Part shown: positions 27,766 to 36,489 of the stretch, piece by piece
Position numbering within the stretch: position 1 is the first letter of the stretch
Layout: every line of letters starts with the position of its first letter
Source: Bdellovibrionales bacterium
GTDB lineage: Bacteria; Bdellovibrionota; Bdellovibrionia; Bdellovibrionales; JAGQZY01
NCBI GenBank assembly: GCA_020435205.1
Contig: JAGQZY010000009.1
Location: forward strand, 1 to 50,557
Direction of reading: 5' to 3'
DNA length: 50,557 nt
Position numbers and translations under genes: made by a program
The notes under the pieces: model-generated
What the model was told of the DNA's origin: nothing
Seen by the model: the letters and a program-made list of their open reading frames with translations, nothing else
Databases searched by the model: none

Positions 27766-29292
27766 ATGCTAGACAAAGAAAAAGACAAAAAAAAGAAAAA
27801 ACATAGCAAAAGTGCAAACAAAACTGTGAAAGTCAAAACTCATAAAGCGCCTTTTGAATTCGAGTATTCAGATGCTCCAGAGTCCCGTGACATTGTAAAG
27901 ATTAAAGAAAGAAATCTTCTTTACATCAATGGTCAATGGCAAGAGCCTTCTGAGGGAAGCTTTTTTCCCACTCTCAATCCTGCTGATGGCGAGGTTCTTG
28001 CTGAAGTGGCCGAGGCCTCTGCGGCAGATGTTGATAAGGCCGTCCAGGCGGCGCGCAAGGCTTATGAAGGAACATGGTCCAAGATTCCCGCCCATGAGCG
28101 TGGAAAGTATATTTTTCGAATCGCGCGCATTTTACAAGAAAGGGCCCGCGAGTTTGCAGTCCTTGAAACTTTAGATAATGGGAAGCCGATTAAAGAATCC
28201 CGTGATGTGGACATTCCACTGGTGGCCTCCCATTTTTTTTATAATGCTGGGTGGGCCGATAAGTTAGATTATGCCTTTCCCGGTCATAAGGTGACACCCA
28301 TAGGGGTGGCTGCCCAGGTGATCCCCTGGAATTTTCCGCTACTGATGGCGGCTTGGAAAATTGCCCCGGCCTTAGCCACAGGCAATTGCGTTGTGCTTAA
28401 GCCTGCGGAAACCACGCCACTGACGGCGCTGTTGCTGGCTGAAGTGATTGAGCAAGCGGGTCTTCCCCCGGGGGTTGTGAACATTGTGACGGGTGCAGGT
28501 AAAACCGGAGCGGCCCTTGTCAATCACCCCGACGTGAATAAAGTGGCTTTCACTGGGTCCACCGAAGTGGGGCGAATCATTGCAAAAGCTGTGGCCAAAA
28601 CCAATAAGAAGCTCACCTTGGAGCTCGGTGGAAAGTCGGCTCATATCGTTTATGAAGATGCAGCTATTGATCAAGCGGTGGAAGGTGTGGTGAATGGAAT
28701 TTTCTTTAACCAAGGTCACGTCTGCTGTGCTGGCTCAAGGTTACTTGTTGAAGAGTCCATTGCTAAAGACTTCGTAGAAAAACTCAAAGAGCGCATGAGT
28801 CAAATTCGTGTGGGCGATCCTTTAGATAAAAACACGGATGTCGGTGCTATCAATTCCCACCGCGAGTTAGAAAAAATCCGTGGCTTTATTAATGAGGCTA
28901 AAGAAGAAGGTTGGGAGTACTTTAGTGCTTCGGCGACTGAGCTTCCAGGTAAAGGCTTTTTCCAAAAACCTTGCTTCTTTAACGATGTGGGTTCTGCTGC
29001 TAGTATTTTCCGCCAAGAGGTATTTGGACCTGTGCTTGCGATCTCGACTTTCCGCACGCCACAGGAAGCTATCTCAAAAGCCAATGACACTCCTTATGGC
29101 CTAGCAGCAGGAGTTTGGTCAGAAAAGGCTTCAAAAATCCAAAAGACAGCTTTGGGTCTTAAAGCCGGAGTCATTTGGGCCAATACCTACAATAAATTTG
29201 ATCCCTCTTCACCCTTTGGTGGTTATTACGAAAGTGGTTGGGGGCGTGAAGGCGGAAGACATGGGCTCTTCCCCTACGTGGAGGTGCAATAA
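27766..29292 (+). CDS. NAD(P)-dependent aldehyde dehydrogenase
   Basis: 508 residues from the ATG at 27766, 8 bp after deoC. It is a full ALDH: oxyanion Asn189 (VIPWNFP), general-base Glu286 (LELGGKSAH) and nucleophile Cys320 (NQGHVCCAGSR), with cofactor-binding VVLKPAE and FTGSTEVG. A Lys-rich, probably disordered tail (residues 3-27) precedes the domain. The C-terminus ESGWGREGGRHGL resembles ALDH16 and related enzymes. The expected substrate is acetaldehyde from the neighbouring aldolase, giving acetate, though other aldehydes are possible. Its stop overlaps the next start (TAATG), so it is probably made in step with the ALDH-like partner. Confidence 0.93.
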   Translation: MLDKEKDKKKKKHSKSANKTVKVKTHKAPFEFEYSDAPESRDIVKIKERNLLYINGQWQEPSEGSFFPTLNPADGEVLAEVAEASAADVDKAVQAARKAYEGTWSKIPAHERGKYIFRIARILQERAREFAVLETLDNGKPIKESRDVDIPLVASHFFYNAGWADKLDYAFPGHKVTPIGVAAQVIPWNFPLLMAAWKIAPALATGNCVVLKPAETTPLTALLLAEVIEQAGLPPGVVNIVTGAGKTGAALVNHPDVNKVAFTGSTEVGRIIAKAVAKTNKKLTLELGGKSAHIVYEDAAIDQAVEGVVNGIFFNQGHVCCAGSRLLVEESIAKDFVEKLKERMSQIRVGDPLDKNTDVGAINSHRELEKIRGFINEAKEEGWEYFSASATELPGKGFFQKPCFFNDVGSAASIFRQEVFGPVLAISTFRTPQEAISKANDTPYGLAAGVWSEKASKIQKTALGLKAGVIWANTYNKFDPSSPFGGYYESGWGREGGRHGLFPYVEVQ

Positions 29293-30143
29293 TGAGTGCA
29301 AAAGAACAACCCGTCATTAAAACGATTAAGCTTTTTATCAACGGTGAGTTCCCGCGTACGGAATCGGGAAGGTCTTTTGCAGTTCCCATCCATGGCAGTG
29401 AGCACATCTACGCCAATCTTTGCCAGGCTTCGCGTAAAGATCTACGTGCTGCTGTGGAAGCGGCCAAAGAAGGATTAAAATCATGGTCGGGGAAAACGGC
29501 CTTTAATCGCGCTCAAATTCTTTATCGCATGGCTGAAATGCTTGAGGGTAAAAAACAAGAAGCGGGTCAGATCTTAGAGGATGTGCAAGGTTTGTCAAAA
29601 AAGGATGCTGAAGTTGAAGTGACGACAGCCATTCAAGTTTTACTGTACTACGCAGGTTTTGCTGATAAGTTTTCACAAGTCATGGCATCAGTAAACCCTG
29701 TCAGTGGGCCATTTCACAATTTTACCACCCCAGAGCCTGTGGGCGTGGTGGGTTTTCTAGCTGATACGGGTTTTTCCTTTTGGCAGTGGATGGATCGTTT
29801 AGCTGCGATTCTTTGCTCTGGCAATTCAGTCGTAGCGGTGATAGGTGCGCCCGGTGCCGCCTTGATTTCATTGATCGGTGAGGTGATGGCCACTTCTGAC
29901 GTCCCTAAAGGTGTAGTGAATATTCTTTCTGGGGATATCAATGAGTTGTTTACTCCCATGGCGAGCCACATGGAAGTTCAATCCATTTGCTACTGGGGTG
30001 AGGACCAAACTAAGATTAGCCAGCTTCATGAGCAGGCCACTGAAAATATGAAACGTGTGGTCTATAAGTATAAGCCTCAATCCCTAGAATCGATTACGGC
30101 CTTTACGGAATTTAAAACCATCTGGCATCCCGTCGGTGTATAA
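29292..30143 (+). CDS. truncated, probably non-catalytic ALDH-family protein
   Basis: 283 residues. The N-terminal half resembles the NAD-binding part of an ALDH (KLFINGEFPRTESG, FNRAQILYRMAEMLE, TPEPVGVVGF, DVPKGVVNILSG). The PWNFP asparagine motif is replaced by ADTGFSFWQW. The frame ends after EFKTIWHPVG without the catalytic-Cys domain. There is no sign of frameshift decay, and the start is coupled to the active ALDH (TAATG), so it is likely a maintained non-catalytic subunit. The pair resembles ALDH16 proteins, in which an active and a degenerate ALDH module are fused. Role in oligomerisation or aldehyde channelling is inferred. Confidence 0.82.
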   Translation: MSAKEQPVIKTIKLFINGEFPRTESGRSFAVPIHGSEHIYANLCQASRKDLRAAVEAAKEGLKSWSGKTAFNRAQILYRMAEMLEGKKQEAGQILEDVQGLSKKDAEVEVTTAIQVLLYYAGFADKFSQVMASVNPVSGPFHNFTTPEPVGVVGFLADTGFSFWQWMDRLAAILCSGNSVVAVIGAPGAALISLIGEVMATSDVPKGVVNILSGDINELFTPMASHMEVQSICYWGEDQTKISQLHEQATENMKRVVYKYKPQSLESITAFTEFKTIWHPVGV

Positions 30144-30170
30144 AAAAAAGGCCAGGTATCACCTGGCCTT
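30142..30170 (-). terminator. strong terminator shared by convergent genes
   Basis: A perfect 8-bp stem GGCCAGGT/ACCTGGCC with a 3-nt loop. In the minus direction it is followed by eight U (30142-30149), ending the exported-protein gene at 30205. In the plus direction it follows the ALDH-like stop directly but has only a short U run, so it may also end the deoC operon. Confidence 0.85.
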
Positions 30171-30204
30171 CAACTATTCCCCTAGAGCTTCCGCACTTTT
30201 CCAG

Positions 30205-30636
30205 TTAGTGCTCAAAACTGTGGAAATTATAAATAGAATCTCCACTTGCAAATTTCGTAATATGATAATATCCGGTCTTTCCGTAAACGTAGGCATTGGA
30301 AAGTCCATTGTCGTGTTGATAAACGACCACTTTTTTATTGAATTCATCAAAATAAGAAGTGCGGGTTTCAATCCCATCCTTCATTCTGACCTCAAGAATT
30401 TTGCATTGAATATCTGAAGTTACAAAATCTTCTTTGCTCGAGTTTTTCCCAGAAGACACTTCGTAGGAAAATCCATTGGCACAACCTTTAAAGATAGCCT
30501 TTTCTCCTTGGAGAACCTGCTCTTTACAGATATCGCGAAGAAAGATTTTTTTATCGGTACATGTTTCTGTGCCATTTTGAGAAAAAGCACTGGTAGAAAC
30601 CATTAAGATAGATAAGCAGACTAGTAAACGTTCCAT
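30205..30636 (-). CDS. small exported protein of unknown function
   Basis: 143 residues. Signal peptide MERLLVCLSILMVSTSAFS is cleaved at about residue 19. The mature protein has Cys residues in ETCTDKK, DICKEQ, FKGCANG and DIQCKI, probably forming disulfides, and a Tyr-rich C-terminus (VVYQHDN, YVYGKTGYYHITKF). No family recognised. AGAGGGG stands about 7 nt upstream of the ATG. Expressed as its own unit between terminators at 30142-30170 and 30855-30885. Likely periplasmic or secreted. Confidence 0.75.
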   Translation of the reverse strand: MERLLVCLSILMVSTSAFSQNGTETCTDKKIFLRDICKEQVLQGEKAIFKGCANGFSYEVSSGKNSSKEDFVTSDIQCKILEVRMKDGIETRTSYFDEFNKKVVVYQHDNGLSNAYVYGKTGYYHITKFASGDSIYNFHSFEH

Positions 30637-30854
30637 ATTTTTGCCCCTCTGTTGTTCATAATACTAACAAGCAAACTCGGTGCCATCTCTTTGCAATGTA
30701 TTTTTGATCTTAGTGTCGAACTTTTTAAACTCGTATAGAAGTTCATCGTCGCTTTTTGAAATACTTAGTTTTTTTCGTTTCAATTTGATTTATTTTCTTG
30801 TGCTGAGCCTTTTCTGTAAAAATATAAATTCGCTCATTTTTTAATTCCAGTTCT

Positions 30855-30885
30855 AAAAAAAGGCGACTCTGGAGGTCGCCTTTTT
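30855..30885 (-). terminator. symmetric rho-independent terminator
   Basis: AGGCGAC/GTCGCCT stem with a 7-nt loop, flanked by A and T runs that extend the pairing, so U-tracts exist in both directions. It lies 25 bp beyond the stop of the minus-strand lipoprotein gene at 30911, which it most likely ends. Confidence 0.88.
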
Positions 30886-30910
30886 AAAAGATCTATGATG
30901 AGAGATCTCT

Positions 30911-32182
30911 TTAGTGCAAGTAAGGGGCTAATGGTAAATGGTAGATGCCAGAGGTCATATTGTCCTCATAACTCACCACTAAGCCGAGGGTTTGAGCTCC
31001 GCCTTGGGCAAGGATGATTTGGCTCATTTGAGCTCCACCTTGACCGTTGCGAATCACGATGCGCCCACTTTCAAGCTCAGCCTTTGAAATTTCAATTCCC
31101 TTATGAAGAATAGCATCTTTGTTGCCAATTTTGTAAAGGTTGACGTACATGCGTTCTTCGACTTGATCTTCTGTTCGCTTTGATTTTGCAAAATCAAATT
31201 CAATACTGATACTATTCTGACGAACTCGAATGTTCACATCTCGTCCGTATCGATTGCGAACGGGAAGGGCCTCGCCCAGGTTGTAGGCAACTTGACATTG
31301 ACCTAATTTATAGCTGCTTCGAGATCCACGATAAGCACAGTTAAACTCACCCATAAGCTCTTGACCTTCTTCCCAAAGTTCAATTTTTTGGGCAGGAGTG
31401 TTATGGTTGTGGCTATTCCCACGCTTGCAGATTTGTTGTTGAGAAACCAGTGCATTTTTGCGAGCTGGGTTTTCAAGCACGGAGTCTCGGCAATGAACAG
31501 TGTCCGGTGTTTTACGAATACCACAAAGGTGGGCGCTGCCAACTATAGGGGAGACTCCATGGCGTCCCACTTCAAGGACACGCATGGGGCCAGTAAGAAC
31601 CTCAAGCTTGTGACCATTCATAACTTGACCATTTTTTTCGACACTTTGACAAACAAAACCTGCATCTACGTTGCGTTCCACAGCTATGACTCGATATCTA
31701 TCCATTTTAGCTCGGAAGGAGTAATCGATTTTATTACAAAGGGCATCGTTAAGGATGACGGTACGGAAAGTGTACTTCCCTTCTGCAAGCATGATTTTGT
31801 TGCCAGCCTCAAGAACGGGAGTCTTTTCACCAGATGCGGACTCTACTTCAAAGCGGCGCCCGACACTTTTGCTTCCGTCTCTACATTCAGAAGGTGAGAT
31901 CTTTACGTAATCAATACTTAACTCGCTGGTTTTAAGGACCTGTAGGTCCCATTCACGAACTAAGCGTAAAGCTGGTTCGGAGGAGTTGTACTGAACAGAG
32001 TTAAGAGCACCACTAGAACCTTGATGAATCATGAGAAGTCCGCCAGATTTCAAGACGACTTCTTCTTTGACGGGTTCCTCAGTAGTTCCTTTGTTATTGT
32101 TTTTTACGCAGCCGACGACAAAAGATGTCATCCCTAGACAAAAAGCGGCACCTAAAAGCCCCTGATTTACCAACTTACGCAT
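30911..32182 (-). CDS. lipoprotein of unknown function
   Basis: 423 residues. The signal peptide ends SFVVGC (lipid Cys25), followed by an Asn/Lys/Glu-rich linker (26-45). The mature part looks all-beta with paired Cys residues (about 100, 149, 178, 219, 231, 250, 281, 294) suggesting several disulfides, and a C-terminal segment (about 310-420) of alternating strands rich in isoleucine, e.g. DVNIRVRQNSISIEF. No catalytic motif or known domain recognised. It is preceded by AAGGAGG close to the ATG and divergent from the VWA lipoprotein gene across 292 bp. Probably outer-membrane anchored. Confidence 0.78.
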   Translation of the reverse strand: MRKLVNQGLLGAAFCLGMTSFVVGCVKNNNKGTTEEPVKEEVVLKSGGLLMIHQGSSGALNSVQYNSSEPALRLVREWDLQVLKTSELSIDYVKISPSECRDGSKSVGRRFEVESASGEKTPVLEAGNKIMLAEGKYTFRTVILNDALCNKIDYSFRAKMDRYRVIAVERNVDAGFVCQSVEKNGQVMNGHKLEVLTGPMRVLEVGRHGVSPIVGSAHLCGIRKTPDTVHCRDSVLENPARKNALVSQQQICKRGNSHNHNTPAQKIELWEEGQELMGEFNCAYRGSRSSYKLGQCQVAYNLGEALPVRNRYGRDVNIRVRQNSISIEFDFAKSKRTEDQVEERMYVNLYKIGNKDAILHKGIEISKAELESGRIVIRNGQGGAQMSQIILAQGGAQTLGLVVSYEDNMTSGIYHLPLAPYLH

Positions 32183-32474
32183 AAAATCCTCCTTACGGGC
32201 TCCTTATCTGCAATCGGTGCACCAAAATGAGACGATGATCTTTGCGCTGACCCTCTCTATATATTTGAGGAAAAGGACTTAAGTAGGGATAAATCTTATT
32301 AACATAATTTGTTCATCTTTTGGCCAGTTCAAAAAAAAACGTTAATAATTTCTTATATTTGTCTCCTTGTGGAACAAAGGACGGCTTTTGGGGTCCAGTT
32401 CTTTGGGCTGGCCATCGAGACCTTGGTTTTAGCTCCGAATAATAGGTGTACGTAATTTTTTTTGGGGGGAAACC

Positions 32475-33860
32475 ATGTTTAGGTTAATCATCACCATGCT
32501 GACATTATCTTTAGTTGTAGGCTGTAAACAGCAGTCTGTGAGCTTCTCGCACGTCGAAGGCACGCCATTAAATGATGGCTTAGGTAATGATGGCGGAGGT
32601 AATAACAACAATGCCCAACCACCAGTCGTGCGTATTGTGCGCTCACCAGCCGACCAAATTCTTGGAGAGGATAACGAAGTGGTTTTTGAGGTCATCGTTG
32701 GAACTTACCCAGTGTCGGATGTAGAGTGCTTTGTCGATGACCAAGCAGTGGATTGTGATCCTAATGGTGGAGTTATTGAAATTGTCAGTCCAGAACTTGG
32801 TGACCATGATGTTCGTATTGTCGTAGTGGACGAGGAAGGCTTGCAAGGTCACACCCAAGATCAGTGGACGGTTCATAATCGCTACCTTCGCAAGGTTTCT
32901 AATGTGACTGTTGAGCCCGGAGAGAAGCTTTCAGATATTCTTTTTGTTATCGATAACTCTGGTTCCATGGCTGATGAGCAGGCGGGTATTGCCGATCGAA
33001 TTAATAAATTTCTTGAAAAGTTAACGGATCTTAACTGGCGAGTCGCTATTATAACGACTGACCCCTCTGGCTACGGATCTCCTTATGGAGCGCCAGCCAC
33101 AGACGGTCGTATGTTAGCCTTCCCAAATGGTAGCTACTTTATCTCTTCTGAGCTTTCTCTTGGAGAAGCAAAAAAGCAATTCTCCGCAACCATCACTCAA
33201 GGTATCGATGGGTCTGGTAATGAGAGAGGGATTTATAGTGTCTATCGCTCTATCGAGCGTGCTCTTGACCCAAAAGAGATTATTGATGGCAAACACCAAG
33301 AGTTTTTTCGTGAAAACGCAGCCTTGTCAGTAGTGATCATTTCTGATGAAACGGAAACCCTCAATAGTATTAGCGATGGCTCTGAGCTTCCAGATCTTTT
33401 TAAGAGTGATGGTGATAACCTAGTGAATTTCGTTAAGGATAGCTTTGGTGAGGATAAAATCTTCCAGTGGAACTCAATTATCACTCGTCCAGGAGATCGC
33501 AACTGTTTGACGCCTTCTTTGGGTGGACTCCCTGGGGGGACAGGAACTGGTTATGCCTATGGTGTGGCTTACGATGATCTTTCTCGAAAAACGGGTGGGA
33601 GCGTTGGTGATATTTGCAGTGCTGACTACAGCACCGAACTCAAAGCGATCGGTCAGGAAGTGGCAAGTCTGCAAACCACTTACGACCTTAGCTGTGTTCC
33701 GCAAGATCTGGATAAAGATGGTCAAGTAGACTTTCATGTGGAGTCTTTGGACGGCAAAACTGTTCCTGGCTACCAATTGCTTGGGGATAAGGTAAAGTTT
33801 AACTCACCACTAAAGAAGGGTGACTATAACTTTCAGTACTTTTGCCTGAATACTATTTAA
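32475..33860 (+). CDS. von Willebrand factor A-domain lipoprotein, paralogue 1
   Basis: 461 residues. Signal peptide ends LSLVVGC (lipid Cys17), then a Gly/Asn linker (34-48), an Ig/PKD-like beta domain (about 50-135) with one Cys pair (Cys85, Cys94), then a VWA domain from about 152. The metal-ion-dependent adhesion site begins at Asp160 (DNSGSM); further conserved segments are WRVAIITTDPSG and LSVVIISDE. The C-terminal part has Cys residues and FNSPLKKGDYNFQYFCLN. VWA domains bind protein partners or mediate adhesion through a metal ion. The next gene is a paralogue with the same architecture. GGGGGGA precedes the ATG. Confidence 0.87.
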   Translation: MFRLIITMLTLSLVVGCKQQSVSFSHVEGTPLNDGLGNDGGGNNNNAQPPVVRIVRSPADQILGEDNEVVFEVIVGTYPVSDVECFVDDQAVDCDPNGGVIEIVSPELGDHDVRIVVVDEEGLQGHTQDQWTVHNRYLRKVSNVTVEPGEKLSDILFVIDNSGSMADEQAGIADRINKFLEKLTDLNWRVAIITTDPSGYGSPYGAPATDGRMLAFPNGSYFISSELSLGEAKKQFSATITQGIDGSGNERGIYSVYRSIERALDPKEIIDGKHQEFFRENAALSVVIISDETETLNSISDGSELPDLFKSDGDNLVNFVKDSFGEDKIFQWNSIITRPGDRNCLTPSLGGLPGGTGTGYAYGVAYDDLSRKTGGSVGDICSADYSTELKAIGQEVASLQTTYDLSCVPQDLDKDGQVDFHVESLDGKTVPGYQLLGDKVKFNSPLKKGDYNFQYFCLNTI

Positions 33861-33901
33861 TTTCAATGTGAGACAGGCCTCATTTTGAGACTCTCGTGAT
33901 T

Positions 33902-33935
33902 CCGCAGGTTTAACCATAAACCTGCGGTTTTCTTT
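33902..33935 (+). terminator. strong rho-independent terminator
   Basis: A perfect 11-bp stem (33902-33912 with 33917-33927) around the loop ACCA is followed by TTTTCTTT. It ends the first VWA gene, so the second VWA gene is probably transcribed from its own promoter in the following 80 bp. Confidence 0.92.
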
Positions 33936-34013
33936 AAAAAATGGCTTCGCAACCTATCTAACTCAGGTCATAATGAAACTTCAACGTCTAAACATTTTTA
34001 TTTAGGGGGGAAT

Positions 34014-35453
34014 GTGAAGACAGCCTTTTTTAATTTCCGTAGGTATTTTTTCGCTCTGAGCTTTGGTTTTGGCTGCTTAGCAATGCTGCTAACCTATCAA
34101 AACTGTTCTAAAGAGGTTGCTTTTGAGTCTAGACCCAGTGTGGATCGGGGCACTTTCGATGGAAGCGGTAGCCCAGACGGCACCAACACGGTTGGTGGTA
34201 ACGCCAATGTGGTAATTAATCTCAATGAAACACCTGCCGACACAACTGTTGATCATGGGGATTCTGTGGTGGACTTTGAAGTGACCACGCCAGATGGAAC
34301 GATCACTGATGTTCGTTGTGAGCTCGATGGTCAACAAGTGGCTTGTAACCCAACGGATCGCATTCCTATTAATAACCCAGGGGTCGGCACTCACACTTTC
34401 ACGATCATCGGCACTAACTCTGGCGGTGAAACCGGCGTGGAAACTGTAACCTGGACTATTTACAATGAAATTTACGAAGTTGAGAAGAATATTGCCGTTA
34501 ATGTGATTGGTGACAAAGTCGACATTATTATCAACGTGGATAACTCGGGCTCTATGGAATATGAGCAGCAGTCCATGGCTGGTCGTATTGCTAGCTTTAT
34601 GGAAAAGTTTCAACATCTGGACTACCATATCGCGATTACAACAACATCGCCCATTGGAGGCGCTTGGCACTCAGGACTTGATTACGTGGATGGAAAATTT
34701 GTGACCCTCAGTGATGGAAGCCACTGTATTACCAAAGATAAAGACAGTCCTGCCCAAGCTCAGCAGCACCTTCGTGAAAATGTTGTGCGAGATATCTACC
34801 TTGAGGGCTCTAGTAGCATTCCTGAAGGAAATGGTTTTGAAAAGGGTATTTTTACCACCTATCGCGCCTTTGAAAGGTCAACAGCCAGTGGCTCTAATGC
34901 CAACTGTTTACGTGCTGGTGTTCCTAAGCATGTGATCCTTATTTCTGATGAGGATGAAACTATGCGTGAAGACGACGGAACGCTTATCAATTTTGGTTCT
35001 GACATTCTACACAGATCCAGTGGAGATAATTTGAGAGCCTATGTAGCCTCACTTTACCCAGATACCATTTTTACCTTTCACTCAATTATTGTAAATCCTG
35101 GAACTGAGGAAGGACGTCGCTGTTTAGATGTTAATCAAGGCGGTCACGGGCGCTTTGTTGGAACTCTTTATGCGGCTCTTAGTCGTGATACTGGTGGTAA
35201 AATCGGTAGTGTTTGCGCAGACGATTACTCAACTCAGTTGGGACAAATTGGTCAATTGATTTCCGATTCGGCTTTGACCTATCCCCTTGAATGTGTGGCC
35301 ATTGCTAATTCCAATGGCGATTGGGGTGGAGTGACCAATGATGCCAACGGCCAAGCTGTGAGTGTTGGTTTTCGCTTCAATGGAGATAAGATTGAGTTTG
35401 AAAATGAACTTTCTCAAGGTGATTACACTGTAAAACATTACTGCTATCGTTAA
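34014..35453 (+). CDS. von Willebrand factor A-domain surface protein, paralogue 2
   Basis: 479 residues from a GTG start following TTAGGGGGG. The N-terminus has a hydrophobic export segment ending LLTYQNCSK: Cys31 sits where a lipid-anchored Cys would, but the preceding residues do not fit the standard lipobox. An Ig-like domain (about 65-150, Cys102/Cys111) precedes a VWA domain with the metal site from Asp176 (DNSGSM). IAITTTSP and HVILISDEDE match the corresponding strands of the upstream paralogue, and the C-terminus (GDKIEFENELSQGDYTVKHYC) aligns with that of paralogue 1. Likely a surface-exposed, metal-dependent binding protein; the partner is unknown. Confidence 0.86.
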   Translation: MKTAFFNFRRYFFALSFGFGCLAMLLTYQNCSKEVAFESRPSVDRGTFDGSGSPDGTNTVGGNANVVINLNETPADTTVDHGDSVVDFEVTTPDGTITDVRCELDGQQVACNPTDRIPINNPGVGTHTFTIIGTNSGGETGVETVTWTIYNEIYEVEKNIAVNVIGDKVDIIINVDNSGSMEYEQQSMAGRIASFMEKFQHLDYHIAITTTSPIGGAWHSGLDYVDGKFVTLSDGSHCITKDKDSPAQAQQHLRENVVRDIYLEGSSSIPEGNGFEKGIFTTYRAFERSTASGSNANCLRAGVPKHVILISDEDETMREDDGTLINFGSDILHRSSGDNLRAYVASLYPDTIFTFHSIIVNPGTEEGRRCLDVNQGGHGRFVGTLYAALSRDTGGKIGSVCADDYSTQLGQIGQLISDSALTYPLECVAIANSNGDWGGVTNDANGQAVSVGFRFNGDKIEFENELSQGDYTVKHYCYR

Positions 35454-35475
35454 GTACAAAGAAAAAATTAGGGAG

Positions 35476-35505
35476 AAAAAAGGGGCATTCAATGTCCCTT
35501 TTTTT
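35476..35505 (+). terminator. bidirectional terminator after the VWA pair
   Basis: Stem GGGGCAT/ATGTCCC (one G-U pair) with a 3-nt loop, preceded by six A and followed by seven T. It lies 22 bp past the second VWA stop and touches the stop codon of the convergent hydrolase gene. Confidence 0.85.
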
Positions 35506-36376
35506 ATATCTCTAAGCCAGTGACTTCAAGGAGTTCTTGGCGAGTATGGAATTTCCCCTTTTCGTCTTTTTCTAGTGTTGCCATGGCTATCTTAGGATCA
35601 TGGGTAAAAAAGATTTGCCAGTTTGTTCCAGACATTTTTTCATAAAGAGCCTGTTTTTCTTCGATGAGCTTCTCAGGAAAGCGGTCATAGCCCATGGTGA
35701 TGGGCAGGTGAACCCAGGGGACTCCAGGGACAAGGTCTCCAGCAAAAACCACGGAGATCTTATCACCTTTAATTATCGCATGGATCTGACCTGGGGTGTG
35801 GCCAGAGGAAGAATAGAAGCTCAACCATGGAGGAAGTTCAGGATCCCGCTCTAAATTGTTTAAGATATGGAGGCGCCCGCTCTCTTCTAGTTTTTTATTT
35901 AACAAGGGGACAAAAGAGGCGCGGTCGCGAAAGTGGGGATGAAGCGCTCTTTGCCAGGCCTCTTTGCCCACCACGTATTTTGCATTGGGGAAGAGCAGTT
36001 GGTCTTCTCCCTGTTCCATCTCTGCAAAAGTGGGTAGCAAGCCGCCGGCGTGATCAAAATGAAGGTGGGATAAAACCACAAAGTTGATCTCGTTGGGGTC
36101 CACCCCAAGGGATTTTAGATTGTCTCGCAATTTATGGGTGCCCACATCCTGGACTCCAAAGCGTTCTGCCATTTTGGGTTCAAAAAAACTACCAATCCCT
36201 GTTTCAAAAAGGACCTTATTTTTGCCATCGTCGACGAGCAGGCAGCGACAGGCTAAGGGAATGCGTCCCTGATTGTCCACGTCGCTCCACCGCTCCCATA
36301 CGGCGCGAGGGGCGTTTCCAAACATTGAACCCCCATCAAGCCACTGTCGATTGCTTTCAATTGCCGTAATCTTCAT
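35504..36376 (-). CDS. metallo-beta-lactamase-fold hydrolase
   Basis: 290 residues from the ATG at 36376 (AGGAGA about 7 nt upstream). The zinc signature SHLHFDHAGG (about 104-113), a later His in SSSGHTPGQIH and an Asp in VFAGDLVPG define the fold, with a final THDPKIA His. The general layout resembles AHL-lactonase-like and related cytoplasmic hydrolases; there is no signal peptide, so it is not a secreted beta-lactamase. Substrate unknown: lactones, thioesters and phosphodiesters are all known in this superfamily. It is divergent from the ATP-grasp gene with 113 bp between starts. Confidence 0.88.
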   Translation of the reverse strand: MKITAIESNRQWLDGGSMFGNAPRAVWERWSDVDNQGRIPLACRCLLVDDGKNKVLFETGIGSFFEPKMAERFGVQDVGTHKLRDNLKSLGVDPNEINFVVLSHLHFDHAGGLLPTFAEMEQGEDQLLFPNAKYVVGKEAWQRALHPHFRDRASFVPLLNKKLEESGRLHILNNLERDPELPPWLSFYSSSGHTPGQIHAIIKGDKISVVFAGDLVPGVPWVHLPITMGYDRFPEKLIEEKQALYEKMSGTNWQIFFTHDPKIAMATLEKDEKGKFHTRQELLEVTGLEI

Positions 36377-36489
36377 AAAAGTTCTCCTGGATGTCATTTG
36401 GCCCTATCCAAGAATTGAGTAAAGGGACGGGGCATCGTCGGGCTCCCCAAGTGGGGTGAAAAAGGTGTATGAAGAGGGGGGAGGCTTTT

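Noticed and set aside
29292-30143. Short ALDH as a pseudogene
   Set aside because: The frame is intact, start-coupled to the active ALDH, ends at a well-formed C-terminus and precedes a terminator.
31361-31897. 178-codon antisense frame (plus strand)
   Set aside because: Complement of the lipoprotein gene at 30911-32182, which has a clear signal peptide and lipobox; the antisense product looks like a frame shadow.
34089-34670. 193-codon antisense frame (minus strand)
   Set aside because: Lies wholly inside the second VWA gene, has no RBS and no recognisable protein features.
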